Source: Coleofasciculus sp. LEGE 07092
GTDB lineage: Bacteria; Cyanobacteriota; Cyanobacteriia; Cyanobacteriales; Coleofasciculaceae
DNA: 64,000 bases
Direction of reading: 5' to 3'
Assembly: GCF_015207375.1 (NCBI RefSeq)
Contig: NZ_JADEWY010000007.1
Span: 1 to 64,000, forward strand
This document shows, in pieces, positions 1 to 9,266 of the stretch. Under the pieces are notes generated by a model that saw only the letters and a list, made by a program, of their open reading frames with translations, did not search any database and had not been told where the DNA came from. Numbering within the stretch: the first letter of the stretch is position 1; every line of letters starts with the position of its first letter. The position numbers were made by a program, and so were the translations under genes.

Positions 1-113
1 GAGCTGGGGTGCTGGGGTGCTGGGGAGATGAAAAAACCTCAACAATCTCTTTGTTTCCGCATCTGTGCGTCCTTATCTCTTTCCCCACACCCCCCACACC
101 CCCTATCCTTCCA
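1..113. repeat. Short G/C-biased tandem repeats at window edge
   Basis: The first 25 bases are three copies of an 8-base GCTGGGGT unit. Bases 81-110 are CCCCACAC-type runs in opposite sense. This is a low-complexity intergenic pattern common between cyanobacterial genes. No coding potential is believable here. The 117-codon frame that starts inside it runs antisense through the next gene. Confidence 0.5.
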
Positions 114-1166
114 TCAGTCTGTTTGCTGCGGTTGAGGATTCTTTCGAGTCTTCTTCTTTTTCCTTTCCAATCCCCTTTCCTGAGTTGCTTTTTTCTCAAT
201 ACCACTGATTCTCAGCACATCTGTGAAAGTGGCGCAGTAGGTTGGCAACCCAAACGTCTCTGGATTCACAGGGTTTTGATAAGTAAAATGTCGGTAGTTG
301 AGGCAGAATCGATCCCAAGCCGCCATCTGAATCCGGAACAGTACAATCAAGAGATTGGCTAGCCCCATAGATAACGGTATTCGGAAATAGATTTTTTTAT
401 CTAAGAAAGCACAAACCTCATCCACAGCCTGGTTGACAGTCACTTGCGGATTGCCCAAGACTAGTCGTTCAGTAGAGTTTTCGTCACTCTCCTTGGTCAA
501 CCCTAAAAGAGGGGGATGCTCAATCAGGTATAGCACCACCTGAGCAATGTCACGGGCGTGGATAAAATGGAAACTGCCGTCTGCTTTGAACCACCGAATC
601 AAGTCAACCCAGTTCACTACGTCAGCGATGCCAGAGGAAAGATGAGAATAAGGTTTATTCGTGTCTCCCCCCAAGACTAAGGTAGGAAACAGAGTGGTTA
701 CTTTATCTGCGATCGCTAACTTCGGTAATCGCTTCAAACAGTCATACTTAGAGCGGATATACTCTGTTCCTAGCTGACCTGCTTCCTTGAGTAATTGGTT
801 GTTACGATCCAGAACGCTAGCGGTAGAGAAATAAATGACCTGCTCACAGACTTGAGGATCGAGCAACTCCATCAAGCGAATGGTTTTAACCACGTTGATG
901 TCAAAAACTTCCTGCGCCCCTCCCCAAGTGGTTGCTGCCAGAATTGCGGCATCTATGGTTTTCAGCAGGTCACCCAAGTGTTCAATTTCTCGCAAATCTG
1001 CCTGTAAAATCGTCACACCGGAACGAGCTTCCCAGTCGATTTGCAGTTTATCAGGATTCCTAACCAAAAAGTACAGATCGTGGTCGGTTTCCTGAATCAG
1101 GGCTTCAGCAATGTAGTGACCAATGCAGCCACTGGCACCCGTCAAAAGAATCCGTTTGGGGGTCAT
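114..1166 (-). CDS. NAD(P)-dependent epimerase/dehydratase (extended SDR family)
   Basis: About 350 residues, the usual length for an extended short-chain dehydrogenase/reductase acting on a nucleotide sugar or similar substrate. The N-terminus has the Rossmann motif TGASGCIG directly after the first strand. A DLR acidic stretch follows, then a YFSTASV segment and a YIRSKYDCLK segment that supplies the YxxxK catalytic pair. I chose the ATG at 1166 because the frame upstream opens only with TTG. It lies 42 bases after hemE on the same strand, so the two are probably co-transcribed. The substrate cannot be told from sequence. The C-terminal tail is lysine- and arginine-rich and probably disordered. 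Confidence 0.8.
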   Translation of the reverse strand: MTPKRILLTGASGCIGHYIAEALIQETDHDLYFLVRNPDKLQIDWEARSGVTILQADLREIEHLGDLLKTIDAAILAATTWGGAQEVFDINVVKTIRLMELLDPQVCEQVIYFSTASVLDRNNQLLKEAGQLGTEYIRSKYDCLKRLPKLAIADKVTTLFPTLVLGGDTNKPYSHLSSGIADVVNWVDLIRWFKADGSFHFIHARDIAQVVLYLIEHPPLLGLTKESDENSTERLVLGNPQVTVNQAVDEVCAFLDKKIYFRIPLSMGLANLLIVLFRIQMAAWDRFCLNYRHFTYQNPVNPETFGLPTYCATFTDVLRISGIEKKATQERGLERKKKKTRKNPQPQQTD

Positions 1167-1207
1167 GCTAGGCAGGGGTTTGAATTTACCAGAGGAATTC
1201 AAGGAAC

Positions 1208-2269
1208 TCAGACACGAACGGACAGTAATTGATCGGCTTGTTTGGCAGTTTCAAAGAAAAACCTCACATTATCTTCCGGGGTTTGAGCTAAAACACCGTG
1301 ACCAAGATTGAAAATATGACCTCGATTACCGGCTTTGCGAATGGTGTCGAGAATGCGATCGCGGATAAACTCCTGGGAGCCGAACAGCACCCCTGGGTCC
1401 ATATTTCCCTGAACCTTCATCTCGGCACCCAGTTTTGCCCTTGCCTCTGCCATATCTACAGTCCAGTCTACACTGATCATATCGACGCCAGAGCGTCCCA
1501 TCCGTTCCAGAACACCAGCACTACCGCTGATGTAAAGGATTAGAGGAGTATCGGGGTGAGTTTCTTTGACTTGTCGCACAACCCGCTGCTGATAGGGTAA
1601 AGCCAAGGTTTCGTAATCTTGAGGACTGAGCTGACCTGCCCAAGAGTCAAACAGTTGGATGACTTGAGCGCCACTGTCAATTTGGTAACAGGCGTAGCGA
1701 GCGATCGCATCTGCCAACTTACCCAAAAATTTGTGAAGCATACTGGGTTCTGAGAACGCCATGCTTTTGATGATCGAGTAATCTTTGGAACTTTTGCCCT
1801 CGATTGCATAAGCGGCTAGCGTCCAGGGAGCACCAACAAAACCCAGTACGGCAGCTTTATTATCGACTTCCCGTCGCAGCGTCTGCAAAATTTCCCCAAC
1901 AAAGGTTAGTTTCTCTAGGTCTAGGGGATGCAGTTGGTCAATTTGTTCTTGAGTGCGGATGGGTGGGTCGATAATCGGTCCTTTACTCTCGATAATCTCA
2001 AAGGGAATGCCCAACCCTGGCAGGGGTGTCAGAATATCGGAAAACAGAATAACCCCATCCGGCTGAAAGGCTCTCCAGGGTTGCAGGGAAATTTCAATAG
2101 CAATTTCTGGAATTTCCGAGCGATCGCGGAAACTGGGATACTTCTCCCGCAAATCTCTATAGGCTTTCATATACCGACCTGCCTGCCGCATCATCCACAC
2201 TGGCGGACGGTCTAACACTTCACCGCGAGTTGCCCGTAGTAAATAAGGAATCTGGGTTGACCCAGTCAT
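1208..2269 (-). CDS. hemE: Uroporphyrinogen decarboxylase
   Basis: 353 residues, standard for HemE. It decarboxylates the four acetate side chains of uroporphyrinogen III to give coproporphyrinogen III, in the cytosolic heme and chlorophyll pathway. The diagnostic N-terminal signature [12 protein letters not shown] is present about 25 residues in, with the substrate-binding arginine. FSDILTP and [12 protein letters not shown] follow, and GNMDPGVL lies near the end, all family hallmarks. The ATG at 2269 is preferred over the GTG four codons upstream because homologues begin close to MTGS. It leads an apparent two-gene unit with the epimerase downstream. Confidence 0.97.
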   Translation of the reverse strand: MTGSTQIPYLLRATRGEVLDRPPVWMMRQAGRYMKAYRDLREKYPSFRDRSEIPEIAIEISLQPWRAFQPDGVILFSDILTPLPGLGIPFEIIESKGPIIDPPIRTQEQIDQLHPLDLEKLTFVGEILQTLRREVDNKAAVLGFVGAPWTLAAYAIEGKSSKDYSIIKSMAFSEPSMLHKFLGKLADAIARYACYQIDSGAQVIQLFDSWAGQLSPQDYETLALPYQQRVVRQVKETHPDTPLILYISGSAGVLERMGRSGVDMISVDWTVDMAEARAKLGAEMKVQGNMDPGVLFGSQEFIRDRILDTIRKAGNRGHIFNLGHGVLAQTPEDNVRFFFETAKQADQLLSVRV

Positions 2270-2529
2270 ATTTAAACCCACCCCACATAAGATTTTTTAG
2301 CGCATTTGCTAGCTTACCATTCCCTGATTACCTCTGTAGATTTCTTGGCTCTCTCCTTTCAACGAGTCCGTTAAGTTTTGCAAAACCTGATACGGATCTA
2401 TCTAGGTGTAGATGCAAAGCGTCCCAGCTTTTGAGGAGATAGATAGGTGTAGTTCATTGGCAAACGTCTGCCAAGTGGGTCAACGACCCAAACTGCATCC
2501 AGAATCACAAAAAATAGGAGAAAGAACCT

Positions 2530-2919
2530 ATGAAATCTATGCGTAACCTGTCTACTCTGTGGCGTCCCGTGCGTTTTTTGGTAGCTGTTTGTGTATGTGC
2601 TTTAATTTTGTTCTCGTATAGCTTGCCGGCTTACAGCCTTCCCAATCCGTTTAGCTCAAATACATCAACAGCCACTAGCTCCCCCACTGACGGCGAAGAT
2701 AATCTTACCCAGATTGAAAAGGAAGCACAGGATATTACAGCTCGATCTGAAACGGCTACACCCAAGCAACAAGAAAGCATCAAGAAAACAAATCCGGGAA
2801 TTAACGAAGTTCAAGGAACCGCTGATGCCGAGAAGATGAAGCGACCGGAAAATACAACATCAACTTCAGTAGAAGAGATGGTAGGAAAAGCGGTAGAAAA
2901 CATGAAAGGCAAGGACTAA
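2530..2919 (+). CDS. Small exported protein resembling cyanobacterial low-temperature-induced proteins
   Basis: 129 residues. The N-terminus is basic, followed by a hydrophobic stretch (residues about 16-33) and a likely signal-peptidase site after PAYS. The mature part is polar, Glu/Lys/Thr/Ser-rich and probably disordered. The leader and the repeated EKEAQDIT/KAVENMKGK-type helical segments resemble the proteins annotated as low temperature-induced in cyanobacteria, though this is from memory of the family. GGAG about 10 bases before the ATG (AATAGGAGAAAGAACCT) supports the start. Its stop overlaps the convergent LD-carboxypeptidase stop by a few bases. Confidence 0.6.
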   Translation: MKSMRNLSTLWRPVRFLVAVCVCALILFSYSLPAYSLPNPFSSNTSTATSSPTDGEDNLTQIEKEAQDITARSETATPKQQESIKKTNPGINEVQGTADAEKMKRPENTTSTSVEEMVGKAVENMKGKD

Positions 2920-3818
2920 AATTCCAGAGTGCCTTGGTCAGCGTCGAGGTGAACGTTTTGTCCGACGGGTAGCGCTGCGTTGACACCATCGTGACCGAAG
3001 GGAAGGTTGCTGACAATCGGTATCTTTAAGTCACTAAAGCGATCGCGCAGCACTTCTTCCACCGTCCAGCTCGGCAGGTTTTGGGGTGGATCACAACGGC
3101 TAAAGCGTCCTAAAGCAATGCCTCGAATCTTCTGAAAAGCACCACTCATGCGCCACTGAGTCAGCATTCGATCAATGCGGTAAGGAGCTTCTGTAACATC
3201 TTCTAGAGCAAGAATGGTGCCGTCCAGTGAAGGCAGTACTGACGTACACAGTAAGTGAGTGGCTACGGTAAGATTTGCGGGTAACAGTCTGCCACTGATT
3301 TTGCCCCCACCCCAACCAACACCCGTCAACGGTGCAAGTGGGCGTCCTTCTACACAGTTAAATAACCGATCAAGCGACCACTCTGGCTCATCAGCCAGGG
3401 TGGTTAATACGGCTCCATGAACACCAGAAATCCCAAACTGAGCTAGACTCCAGAGCAAACCAGTAATGTCAGAAAAACCAATGAGCCACTTGGAAATTGG
3501 GGGTTGGAAATTCCACGTCCAATTTTCTAAAAGCCGAGCGCTGCCATAGCCACCTCTAGCACAAAGAATGCCTCGGCAGTTGGAGTCCTGCCACGCTCCT
3601 GCCAACTGCTGGCGTCGTTCTCTATCTGTACCGGCAAGGTAGCCTTCCTTAGTATTCCAATTGGCTGCCAGTTCAACCCTGTAGCCCCTGCGTCGCCAAA
3701 TCTCTACGCCGTTTTGGAACGCTTCAAATTCTCGCACAGCACCGCTAGGAGCGATCGCTCGCAGTAAATCTCCCGGTTTTAACGGTGGCGGTAGCTGCGG
3801 CTGCCAATTATTGGTCAT
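2916..3818 (-). CDS. LD-carboxypeptidase (peptidase S66, LdcA/MccF family)
   Basis: 300 residues, typical of S66 serine carboxypeptidases that trim the terminal D-residue from murein tetrapeptides during peptidoglycan recycling, or detoxify microcin-like peptides. The nucleophile motif is visible in CARGGYGSARLL (about residues 86-97), with Ser after GGYG. ALEDVTEAPYRIDRML matches the region around the catalytic Glu, and NLPFGHDGVNAALPVG near the end supplies the His. No signal peptide is seen, consistent with a cytoplasmic recycling enzyme. It is convergent with the preceding small gene. Confidence 0.88.
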   Translation of the reverse strand: MTNNWQPQLPPPLKPGDLLRAIAPSGAVREFEAFQNGVEIWRRRGYRVELAANWNTKEGYLAGTDRERRQQLAGAWQDSNCRGILCARGGYGSARLLENWTWNFQPPISKWLIGFSDITGLLWSLAQFGISGVHGAVLTTLADEPEWSLDRLFNCVEGRPLAPLTGVGWGGGKISGRLLPANLTVATHLLCTSVLPSLDGTILALEDVTEAPYRIDRMLTQWRMSGAFQKIRGIALGRFSRCDPPQNLPSWTVEEVLRDRFSDLKIPIVSNLPFGHDGVNAALPVGQNVHLDADQGTLEF

Positions 3819-3882
3819 CGGTTATTGAGAATGGGTCATGGAGCAATAGCGAATTATCAGCGATCGCATCGACAAGGGGTAT

Positions 3883-4353
3883 TCAGCTCAACCGCGTCGT
3901 ACATTCGAGAATTAATTTTTGATTGATCAGGGCATAGGGTTGGATTTCTAGAGCTTTGCGAAACCCTTGAATCGCAGCAGTGTAATTTCCTAAGGCAGCA
4001 TGGCACAATCCCAAGCCGTGGAGTGCACCAAAATGCACAGGATTAAGTTTGATAACTTGTTCGCAGTCGTCTCTTGACTTTTCGTACTGCTTGAGAGTGT
4101 AGTAAAGGACTGCCCGTCGGTTCCACGCTTCTGCGAAATCAGGCAAATCCTGAATAACTTTTGTTAGCAGGGCTTCTGCTTGTGCCATTTCTCCAAGTTC
4201 CAGCAAAAGTTGAGCGCGTTCGAGCAACTCCACCCCAGCGATACCCTTTTGATAAAACCAAATACGCCACAGTTGGGCAGTTGCCTGCTTGCGAACGGTC
4301 TCATCAGCATTTTTCAAGTTTTCTAGTAATGAATTGATAGATGGTTCACTCAT
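3883..4353 (-). CDS. Tetratricopeptide-repeat protein
   Basis: About 156 residues from the ATG at 4353; the frame upstream opens only with TTG. Roughly residues 45-150 form three TPR units with the spacing of small and aromatic residues typical of the fold: AEALLTKVIQDLPDFAEAWN, then QYEKSRDDCEQVIKLNP, then NYTAAIQGFRKALEIQP. The repeats are protein-interaction scaffolds and give no specific function. No signal peptide or membrane segment is seen. Close homologues are widespread hypothetical TPR proteins of cyanobacteria. It stands alone, 65 bases downstream of the LD-carboxypeptidase start. Confidence 0.75.
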   Translation of the reverse strand: MSEPSINSLLENLKNADETVRKQATAQLWRIWFYQKGIAGVELLERAQLLLELGEMAQAEALLTKVIQDLPDFAEAWNRRAVLYYTLKQYEKSRDDCEQVIKLNPVHFGALHGLGLCHAALGNYTAAIQGFRKALEIQPYALINQKLILECTTRLS

Positions 4354-4441
4354 GAAGATAGGGTTAGGGGGATCAGCACTATCCAAACTCAGCTCTTCTA
4401 CTATTGTGTACTCTTCTAGCTGTCCTAGATGGCACTAGTAC

Positions 4442-4548
4442 TCTGTCAAAGCTAGTTTGACGGGTTACTTTTATCTCCGTGTCCCTCCGCGTACCCGCGT
4501 CCCCAAGTCCCCACGTCCGTCTTAACCCGTCAATTTAAGGTTGACAGA
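4442..4548. repeat. Inverted-repeat element (MITE-like) with about 26-base arms
   Basis: The left arm at 4442-4467 (TCTGTCAAAGC..TTGACGGGTTA) is the imperfect reverse complement of 4523-4548 (TAACCCGTCAA..TTGACAGA). Between them lies a pyrimidine-rich stretch of CGTGTCC/CGCGTCCC-type repeats. The arrangement looks like a small non-autonomous element. The rest of the interval 4354-4868 holds a 16-base TCTTTTTAAGAGAGA dyad but no gene I can support. Confidence 0.5.
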
Positions 4549-4868
4549 CCACTACAACGAAACAATAACAATTTCTCTTCTTGTGCTCTTGACTCCCTCT
4601 TTTTAAGAGAGAATTTTAACTAGGTGCAAATTTTCTCCATTAAAGATTCCGTAAACTATTCGGATATACCAGCTATCTCCCTGCATTCTGTACAATGGGC
4701 AGACTGATACCGACTTCTCTCACCTTCAAGTTTTTTGATGGGCAACAGACCTAGGACAGTGTTTCTAGGGAGCTGCACCAACTGGCTAGATGGTGTTGAA
4801 CAAGCCGGAATTCGACAAGTCAGCCTTAACTCCCATACGGGAATGTGTCTCCGCCGCTAGGAGGTTAT

Positions 4869-5861
4869 ATGAGTCCTTCTGTGAATCGGTTTTCCGACTC
4901 ACCCCAGTCTTCTGGCGAAACGCCGCCAGAAACATCCAGTGTGCATTCGCCACACCCAGCCGAGCCAATCGGTGATTCTCAAAACGCGACAAACTCAGCG
5001 ATTACAGCTAATTCCACCGGGACAATGCCATTAGAGGTTCAGCGACAACAACCAATTCCGCCGCCAAGTGAACCCATGCAGTATCGAGCCATCGGCTTGA
5101 TACAGGGACAGTATATGCCCTCCGCCGATCAATTAACGCGGGGCACCCTCCTCTCATCCGATGGGACATTGATTGATGCAGTTCTACTCGGTCGGGTGAT
5201 GAGTCTGGTCAAGAACCACCTTGACTTAACTCAATCCCATCTCTGGGTAGTTTATCCCCGAACAAGGCAAGAAGACGGCAATCTGCACGTTCAAATTGTC
5301 GGTGTCTGGGAACCAGAAACACTCAATCGAGAGTCAACTGAGTCAACTTCACCCTCCGATTCTGAGGAAGCCCCGTTGAACTCAGACTCCGAGGAGTCCT
5401 CGAACGATTCTCAACCGGATGATTTATCGGTTCTTCAAACTGGTTATTTTTCTATTCGTGGTCAGGTAATCTACCAATCGCGGGAAAATGGAGAAGTAGT
5501 CGTAAAAATCAAGCAGTCTCCTCGTAAAGAGTCGGACAGGACAAAGTTTTTCAAGTTAACCCTCAAAGGTTTACTGGGAGATAAAGCCATTCGTCACTTT
5601 TGGGATCTGCACGTGAAACTTCTGGCGAATGACCTGCTGATTGAGCAAGGGAATGATATCGGTCCGGTTCCGATGCAGAAATTCTCGAAAAATAAATTTC
5701 AACCCCACAAGCGTTCAAAACCCAGAAATTTCAAAAATCAGCGACCTATTGGTAAAGGAGAGCCATCGTCACCATCACCCAAACGCTCAGAACCGCTACC
5801 CAAACCCATTAAGCGCAAGGAACAGCAGAGCAAGGGCGGTGCCTCTGGGAATTCTTCGTGA
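4869..5861 (+). CDS. Conserved cyanobacterial protein of unknown function
   Basis: 330 residues. The ATG at 4869 is preceded by AGGAGG at 4859-4864, so I prefer it to the GTG eight codons upstream. Residues about 1-65 are Ser/Pro/Thr-rich and disordered. A conserved block (about 68-135, MQYRAIGLIQGQYMP onward) carries an LLSSDGT turn. An acidic linker rich in Ser, Glu and Asp follows (about 140-185), then a second block with YFSIRGQVIYQS and KFFKLTLKGLL that looks like a small beta-barrel. The tail is very basic and Pro/Lys-rich, suggesting nucleic-acid or surface binding. No function is known to me. Confidence 0.7.
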   Translation: MSPSVNRFSDSPQSSGETPPETSSVHSPHPAEPIGDSQNATNSAITANSTGTMPLEVQRQQPIPPPSEPMQYRAIGLIQGQYMPSADQLTRGTLLSSDGTLIDAVLLGRVMSLVKNHLDLTQSHLWVVYPRTRQEDGNLHVQIVGVWEPETLNRESTESTSPSDSEEAPLNSDSEESSNDSQPDDLSVLQTGYFSIRGQVIYQSRENGEVVVKIKQSPRKESDRTKFFKLTLKGLLGDKAIRHFWDLHVKLLANDLLIEQGNDIGPVPMQKFSKNKFQPHKRSKPRNFKNQRPIGKGEPSSPSPKRSEPLPKPIKRKEQQSKGGASGNSS

Positions 5862-6066
5862 CTGGGGAGCCGACGGAAAAGAAGTTGAACACTCAAACGT
5901 GTGGGAGATTGCTCTCGTCATCGTTTTGCCCAATTTTCATCCGTTATCCTTCACTGGGTTTTGGGTTGGTAATGGGAGAAATGAAAGCCTCTGTTGTTCA
6001 CCCATGAGGAGACAATTTCTCCCTTGGGGTTTAACAACTGTTCATAACCCTATCGCAATTCCTTAA

Positions 6067-7266
6067 TCAATCCAGCGTAATTTGAGAACCCCAGCGGTCT
6101 TGAGGCAGGAAGGATCGGTTTGTGGGAATGGGGGCTACGGGTTCAGTGAGGGTAAATTTCCCTTCCTCAATCCATTGCTTCAATTCCACAGCAACCTGCC
6201 TCGAAAGAAAAATACTCGCTAGGGGGGCTACCCGTACTGATTTGCCATCAATAACGATCCGACCTGCCTTCAGTTGAGCATAGCTGACTAAACCGAAGGT
6301 AGGGCGGACACGCCTGGGAATGGAGAAGTCTACGACAGGAGCAACGATGTCTTTATCCTGTACGGTACAGTGTTTAACCACCTCTTCGCTCAAAACGGGT
6401 AGAGGTATACCAACACCCAGCATTAGAGAAGCACCATAATTTTTGAAGTAGCAGCCCCGCACCCATTTTGGGTTCATTTGCTTGGCATCTCCTATTAAAG
6501 CTAGGGTTGCTGCCGGTCCGACAGGTGTCCGATTGGGAAGACGTTTTTGTAAAGGGAAATGCTGAGTACCTTCCCAAGCAATGTAGCCAATACCTCCACC
6601 TAGAAAAATTTGACTACCAATGCCAATTAGCTTAAGGTCGGGGTCATTCAGGAGCGGAGAAATTGCACCTGAACTGGAGTACACGGCGTTGGCAAGTCTC
6701 GGTTGTAGGGGACCGAGATAAGTGAATAAAGGGCGATCGCCACCGTTGACGCCTACAATAAAATTTTGATAGAGATTGCGAGGATTGTAGAGATAAAACT
6801 GGTTAATCGTCTTGCGGGTAATCGTTGTCTCAAAAGACGCTCTGGGATAACAGTCTGTGATTTGTCCGAGCGATCGCAACTGCACGGGCTTGCCAGCAAT
6901 TAAATCTTCAATTACATGAGCACCACCACGCTCTCTAGATTCCTCAGCGTCGGGAACATCCCCTACGTCCGTGTAATCCACCATTTGGGTTGCCCCCAAA
7001 TACAAATCCACCGCTCCAAAGCCAGCGTAAGCGGGTACACCATCCAACCAACACTTGCGAATCTTGATCGGGGGATCGGTGTGTCCCAAATTAATAATTG
7101 CTCCGGAAGACTCCATTGGCTCAAAGGTGCCTGTGGTAATCACGTCCACTTCTTTTGCTGCCCGAGTCACACCAATGTCTGCCACCCGTGCTTTTAGTTC
7201 CTCGACAGTGCATACCACTACACGACGATGGTGGATTTTCTCATTAATTTCTGCAATAGTTCGCAC
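6067..7266 (-). CDS. DUF39 homocysteine biosynthesis protein
   Basis: 399 residues, matching the DUF39 family. In methanogens and some bacteria this family is implicated in making homocysteine from aspartate semialdehyde with a reduced sulfur donor. Visible hallmarks are TTGTFEPMESSGA near residue 45, IRKCWLDGVPAYAGFGAVD with a conserved cysteine near residue 70, and GGGIGYIAWEGTQH in the centre. The gene begins with GTG at 7266; the MRTIAEINEKI start agrees with homologues. It converges on the hypothetical at 4.9 kb, and the 205 bases between them hold nothing obvious. Confidence 0.85.
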   Translation of the reverse strand: MRTIAEINEKIHHRRVVVCTVEELKARVADIGVTRAAKEVDVITTGTFEPMESSGAIINLGHTDPPIKIRKCWLDGVPAYAGFGAVDLYLGATQMVDYTDVGDVPDAEESRERGGAHVIEDLIAGKPVQLRSLGQITDCYPRASFETTITRKTINQFYLYNPRNLYQNFIVGVNGGDRPLFTYLGPLQPRLANAVYSSSGAISPLLNDPDLKLIGIGSQIFLGGGIGYIAWEGTQHFPLQKRLPNRTPVGPAATLALIGDAKQMNPKWVRGCYFKNYGASLMLGVGIPLPVLSEEVVKHCTVQDKDIVAPVVDFSIPRRVRPTFGLVSYAQLKAGRIVIDGKSVRVAPLASIFLSRQVAVELKQWIEEGKFTLTEPVAPIPTNRSFLPQDRWGSQITLD

Positions 7267-7293
7267 AGTAGATTGATTTTGGTAGTAGGAAAT

Positions 7294-8319
7294 TTAATGA
7301 TTCCAGCGATCAAGAACATCTTTAATTAAAACTTCTTTTAACCAAACCTGAACAACAACCGTCAGGGGTAGAGCCAGAAATAACCCTAAAAATCCAAAGA
7401 TGGTTGCAAAAAACACTTGGGCTAGAAGCGTCACCGCTGGTAGCAGTGATACCTGTTGCGCCATAACATAGGGAGTCAGTAAGTTACTTTCAACCTGCTG
7501 AATCAAAATGTAGAGCAGTAATACGGTGATGGCTTTCCATGGGGAATCGAGCAGAGCGATGGCAATGGGTGGCACCACACTTAATGCAGGTCCAATATTG
7601 GGGATAAATGTGAAAATACCAGCTAACGTTGCTTGTGCTAGTGCCAGTGGAATTCTCAGGATTAGCAACCCGACAAAACTCAACAGGGCAATCACTGCCA
7701 TATTGAACAAAACACCCCCTAACCAACCCCGCAGCGATTTGTTGCATTCGTCTAAAATCTCGTCCACTCGACGCCGATAGAACGAGGGGAAAAGGCGTAT
7801 AAAGCTTTTCCGGTATGATTGGGGATCGGCGAGTAGCATCAGGGTTAAAATGATAACCAGCAGGCTGTTCAGCAGGACACCCAAAGCGTTATTAAAAAAA
7901 GAAAAGCCGCCACCTAATAGTCGATTGACAAAGGGTTGTAGCTGTTGAATGAGTTGGTTGATATCTGGAATATACCGATCCAGTAACTCGTCAGGAAGGT
8001 CAGCCTCCAACGCTTCGAGCCAATTGCTTAACTGTTCTATACCCTTAGGAACCAATTCACTCAGTTCTAAAAACTGCTTGGTAAAGGGTGGCACGATTAT
8101 AAAGTAAAATCCCACAAAAATTGCCAACAAAAGAAAAATCGAGAGCAGGACAGCAAAAACTCGCTTGAGTCCTGATCGCTGAAACCGTTCCACTAGAATA
8201 TTGAGGGCATTGGCAATCACAATGGCAGCAAAGACGAGCATGAGTATCTGCCGGATTTGCCACAGAACATAAAGGGAAACAATAAAGACAAGTAAGCCAA
8301 TCCATTTACCTAGACTCAC
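7294..8319 (-). CDS. AI-2E family transporter (PerM/TqsA-like membrane protein)
   Basis: 341 residues with about seven or eight hydrophobic segments: two at the N-terminus, one near 60-80, and a cluster from about 145 to 325. A large soluble loop after the third segment is predicted to be cytoplasmic or periplasmic helical. The segment around FTFIPNIGPALSVVPPIAIAL is the signature of the UPF0118/AI-2E family. Substrates are uncertain; members export autoinducers or act as permeases. The start is GTG, supported by AGGAG eight bases upstream. It lies 28 bases upstream of the DUF39 gene on the same strand and may share a transcript. Confidence 0.85.
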   Translation of the reverse strand: MSLGKWIGLLVFIVSLYVLWQIRQILMLVFAAIVIANALNILVERFQRSGLKRVFAVLLSIFLLLAIFVGFYFIIVPPFTKQFLELSELVPKGIEQLSNWLEALEADLPDELLDRYIPDINQLIQQLQPFVNRLLGGGFSFFNNALGVLLNSLLVIILTLMLLADPQSYRKSFIRLFPSFYRRRVDEILDECNKSLRGWLGGVLFNMAVIALLSFVGLLILRIPLALAQATLAGIFTFIPNIGPALSVVPPIAIALLDSPWKAITVLLLYILIQQVESNLLTPYVMAQQVSLLPAVTLLAQVFFATIFGFLGLFLALPLTVVVQVWLKEVLIKDVLDRWNH

Positions 8320-8647
8320 ATCACACTCTCCTATCGGCTCTGGCTTGACAATGTATGAATTTTAATGTATAGCAAGTATTCATTGATGCTGCGGGCATAA
8401 TCGAGCCAGCCTATCCTGATCAGAATAGTAATAACTGCTCTTAACTGAGCCGTGTTGGTTACTGCCCTATCTCTCTAGTCATCTGTACCAGATCGTCAAC
8501 CCGAAAGGTTTTTCTTGAGAGTTTGTTTACAAAAATTGTTTTTAATTTATTTTTCTTCACACTATTCACTTCAGTGGCATCATCTTGTAAAACTACTGAA
8601 TTGCCTTCAACAGAGGTGATAATTGCGACAAACACGCTTGCATATAG
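8320..8647. other. Divergent intergenic region without a recognised feature
   Basis: This AT-rich stretch separates the AI-2E transporter from the small gene at 8648, which are transcribed away from each other, so it should hold both promoters. I see runs such as TTTTTAATTTATTTTTC near 8538 but no clear operator, terminator or RNA gene. Confidence 0.4.
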
Positions 8648-8971
8648 ATGTCTGTGAAGTATTTTTTTCTCTCCGATGGCTGGACTGTAGGTCGGGTTTG
8701 GGAGTTTGGAGGGCTTTGGAATGTAAACGCTTGGCGGCGCGAACCCGAAATTTTATGTCAGAACCTCTGTATCTTGGAGCATGGGGAAAAGTTATGGCTC
8801 TATCGAGTTGAAGACGCTGTTCTAATGGTGGAAGTCAAACCGACGCCGAACGCTTCGCCTGAATCAGCGAAGACAATCGGTCAAGTTGTCCTCAAACGCC
8901 TCATTACTGCTGAACAGGTCATCGAACGATTGAAAACGGCGCAAACTGTCTTAAACCAATCGGCAGAGTAG
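8648..8971 (+). CDS. Conserved hypothetical protein (cyanobacterial)
   Basis: 107 residues. The N-terminal half is aromatic-rich (YFFLSDGWTVGRVWEFGG, then LWNVNAWRREPE), predicted beta structure. A charged helical C-terminal segment (about 70-105) has LKRLITAEQVIERLKTA. No catalytic motif, signal peptide or membrane segment is visible. Codon usage looks like its neighbours. It lies upstream of psbB on the same strand with 295 bases between, so it is probably a separate transcript. I do not recognise a function. Confidence 0.55.
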   Translation: MSVKYFFLSDGWTVGRVWEFGGLWNVNAWRREPEILCQNLCILEHGEKLWLYRVEDAVLMVEVKPTPNASPESAKTIGQVVLKRLITAEQVIERLKTAQTVLNQSAE

Positions 8972-9266
8972 TCGGGCTATCTCCTCAACAGAGGTAAAGT
9001 GCCGCTCATCTAGGCAAGCTTTGTCACCCTAGTTTTTGATTCTCCTGGCTGTTTTCTGGGATCGGAACTGCTCAAGTGGCTTGCAATCGGTTCTAACAAA
9101 AGTTACACTTCTTTAAACAATCTTTAGTTTCCAGGGACGCTGCGTCCTCTGAACTTTTTGTTTTCCTGCCAGATGTTCATCAATTAACTCAGGACGGATA
9201 ACAGCAAGTTCTAGCAAATAAAAGAAGCGTCAAGTAGAAACTCTATTTCTAGGAGGAGCGTAGTCA

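Noticed and set aside
9-362. 117-codon plus-strand frame at the window start
   Set aside because: It begins in low-complexity repeats and runs antisense through the 3' end of the epimerase gene; the translation has no family features.
5641-6066. 141-codon plus-strand frame
   Set aside because: Overlaps the basic tail of the 4869 gene in another frame and continues into spacer; no start signal or domain.
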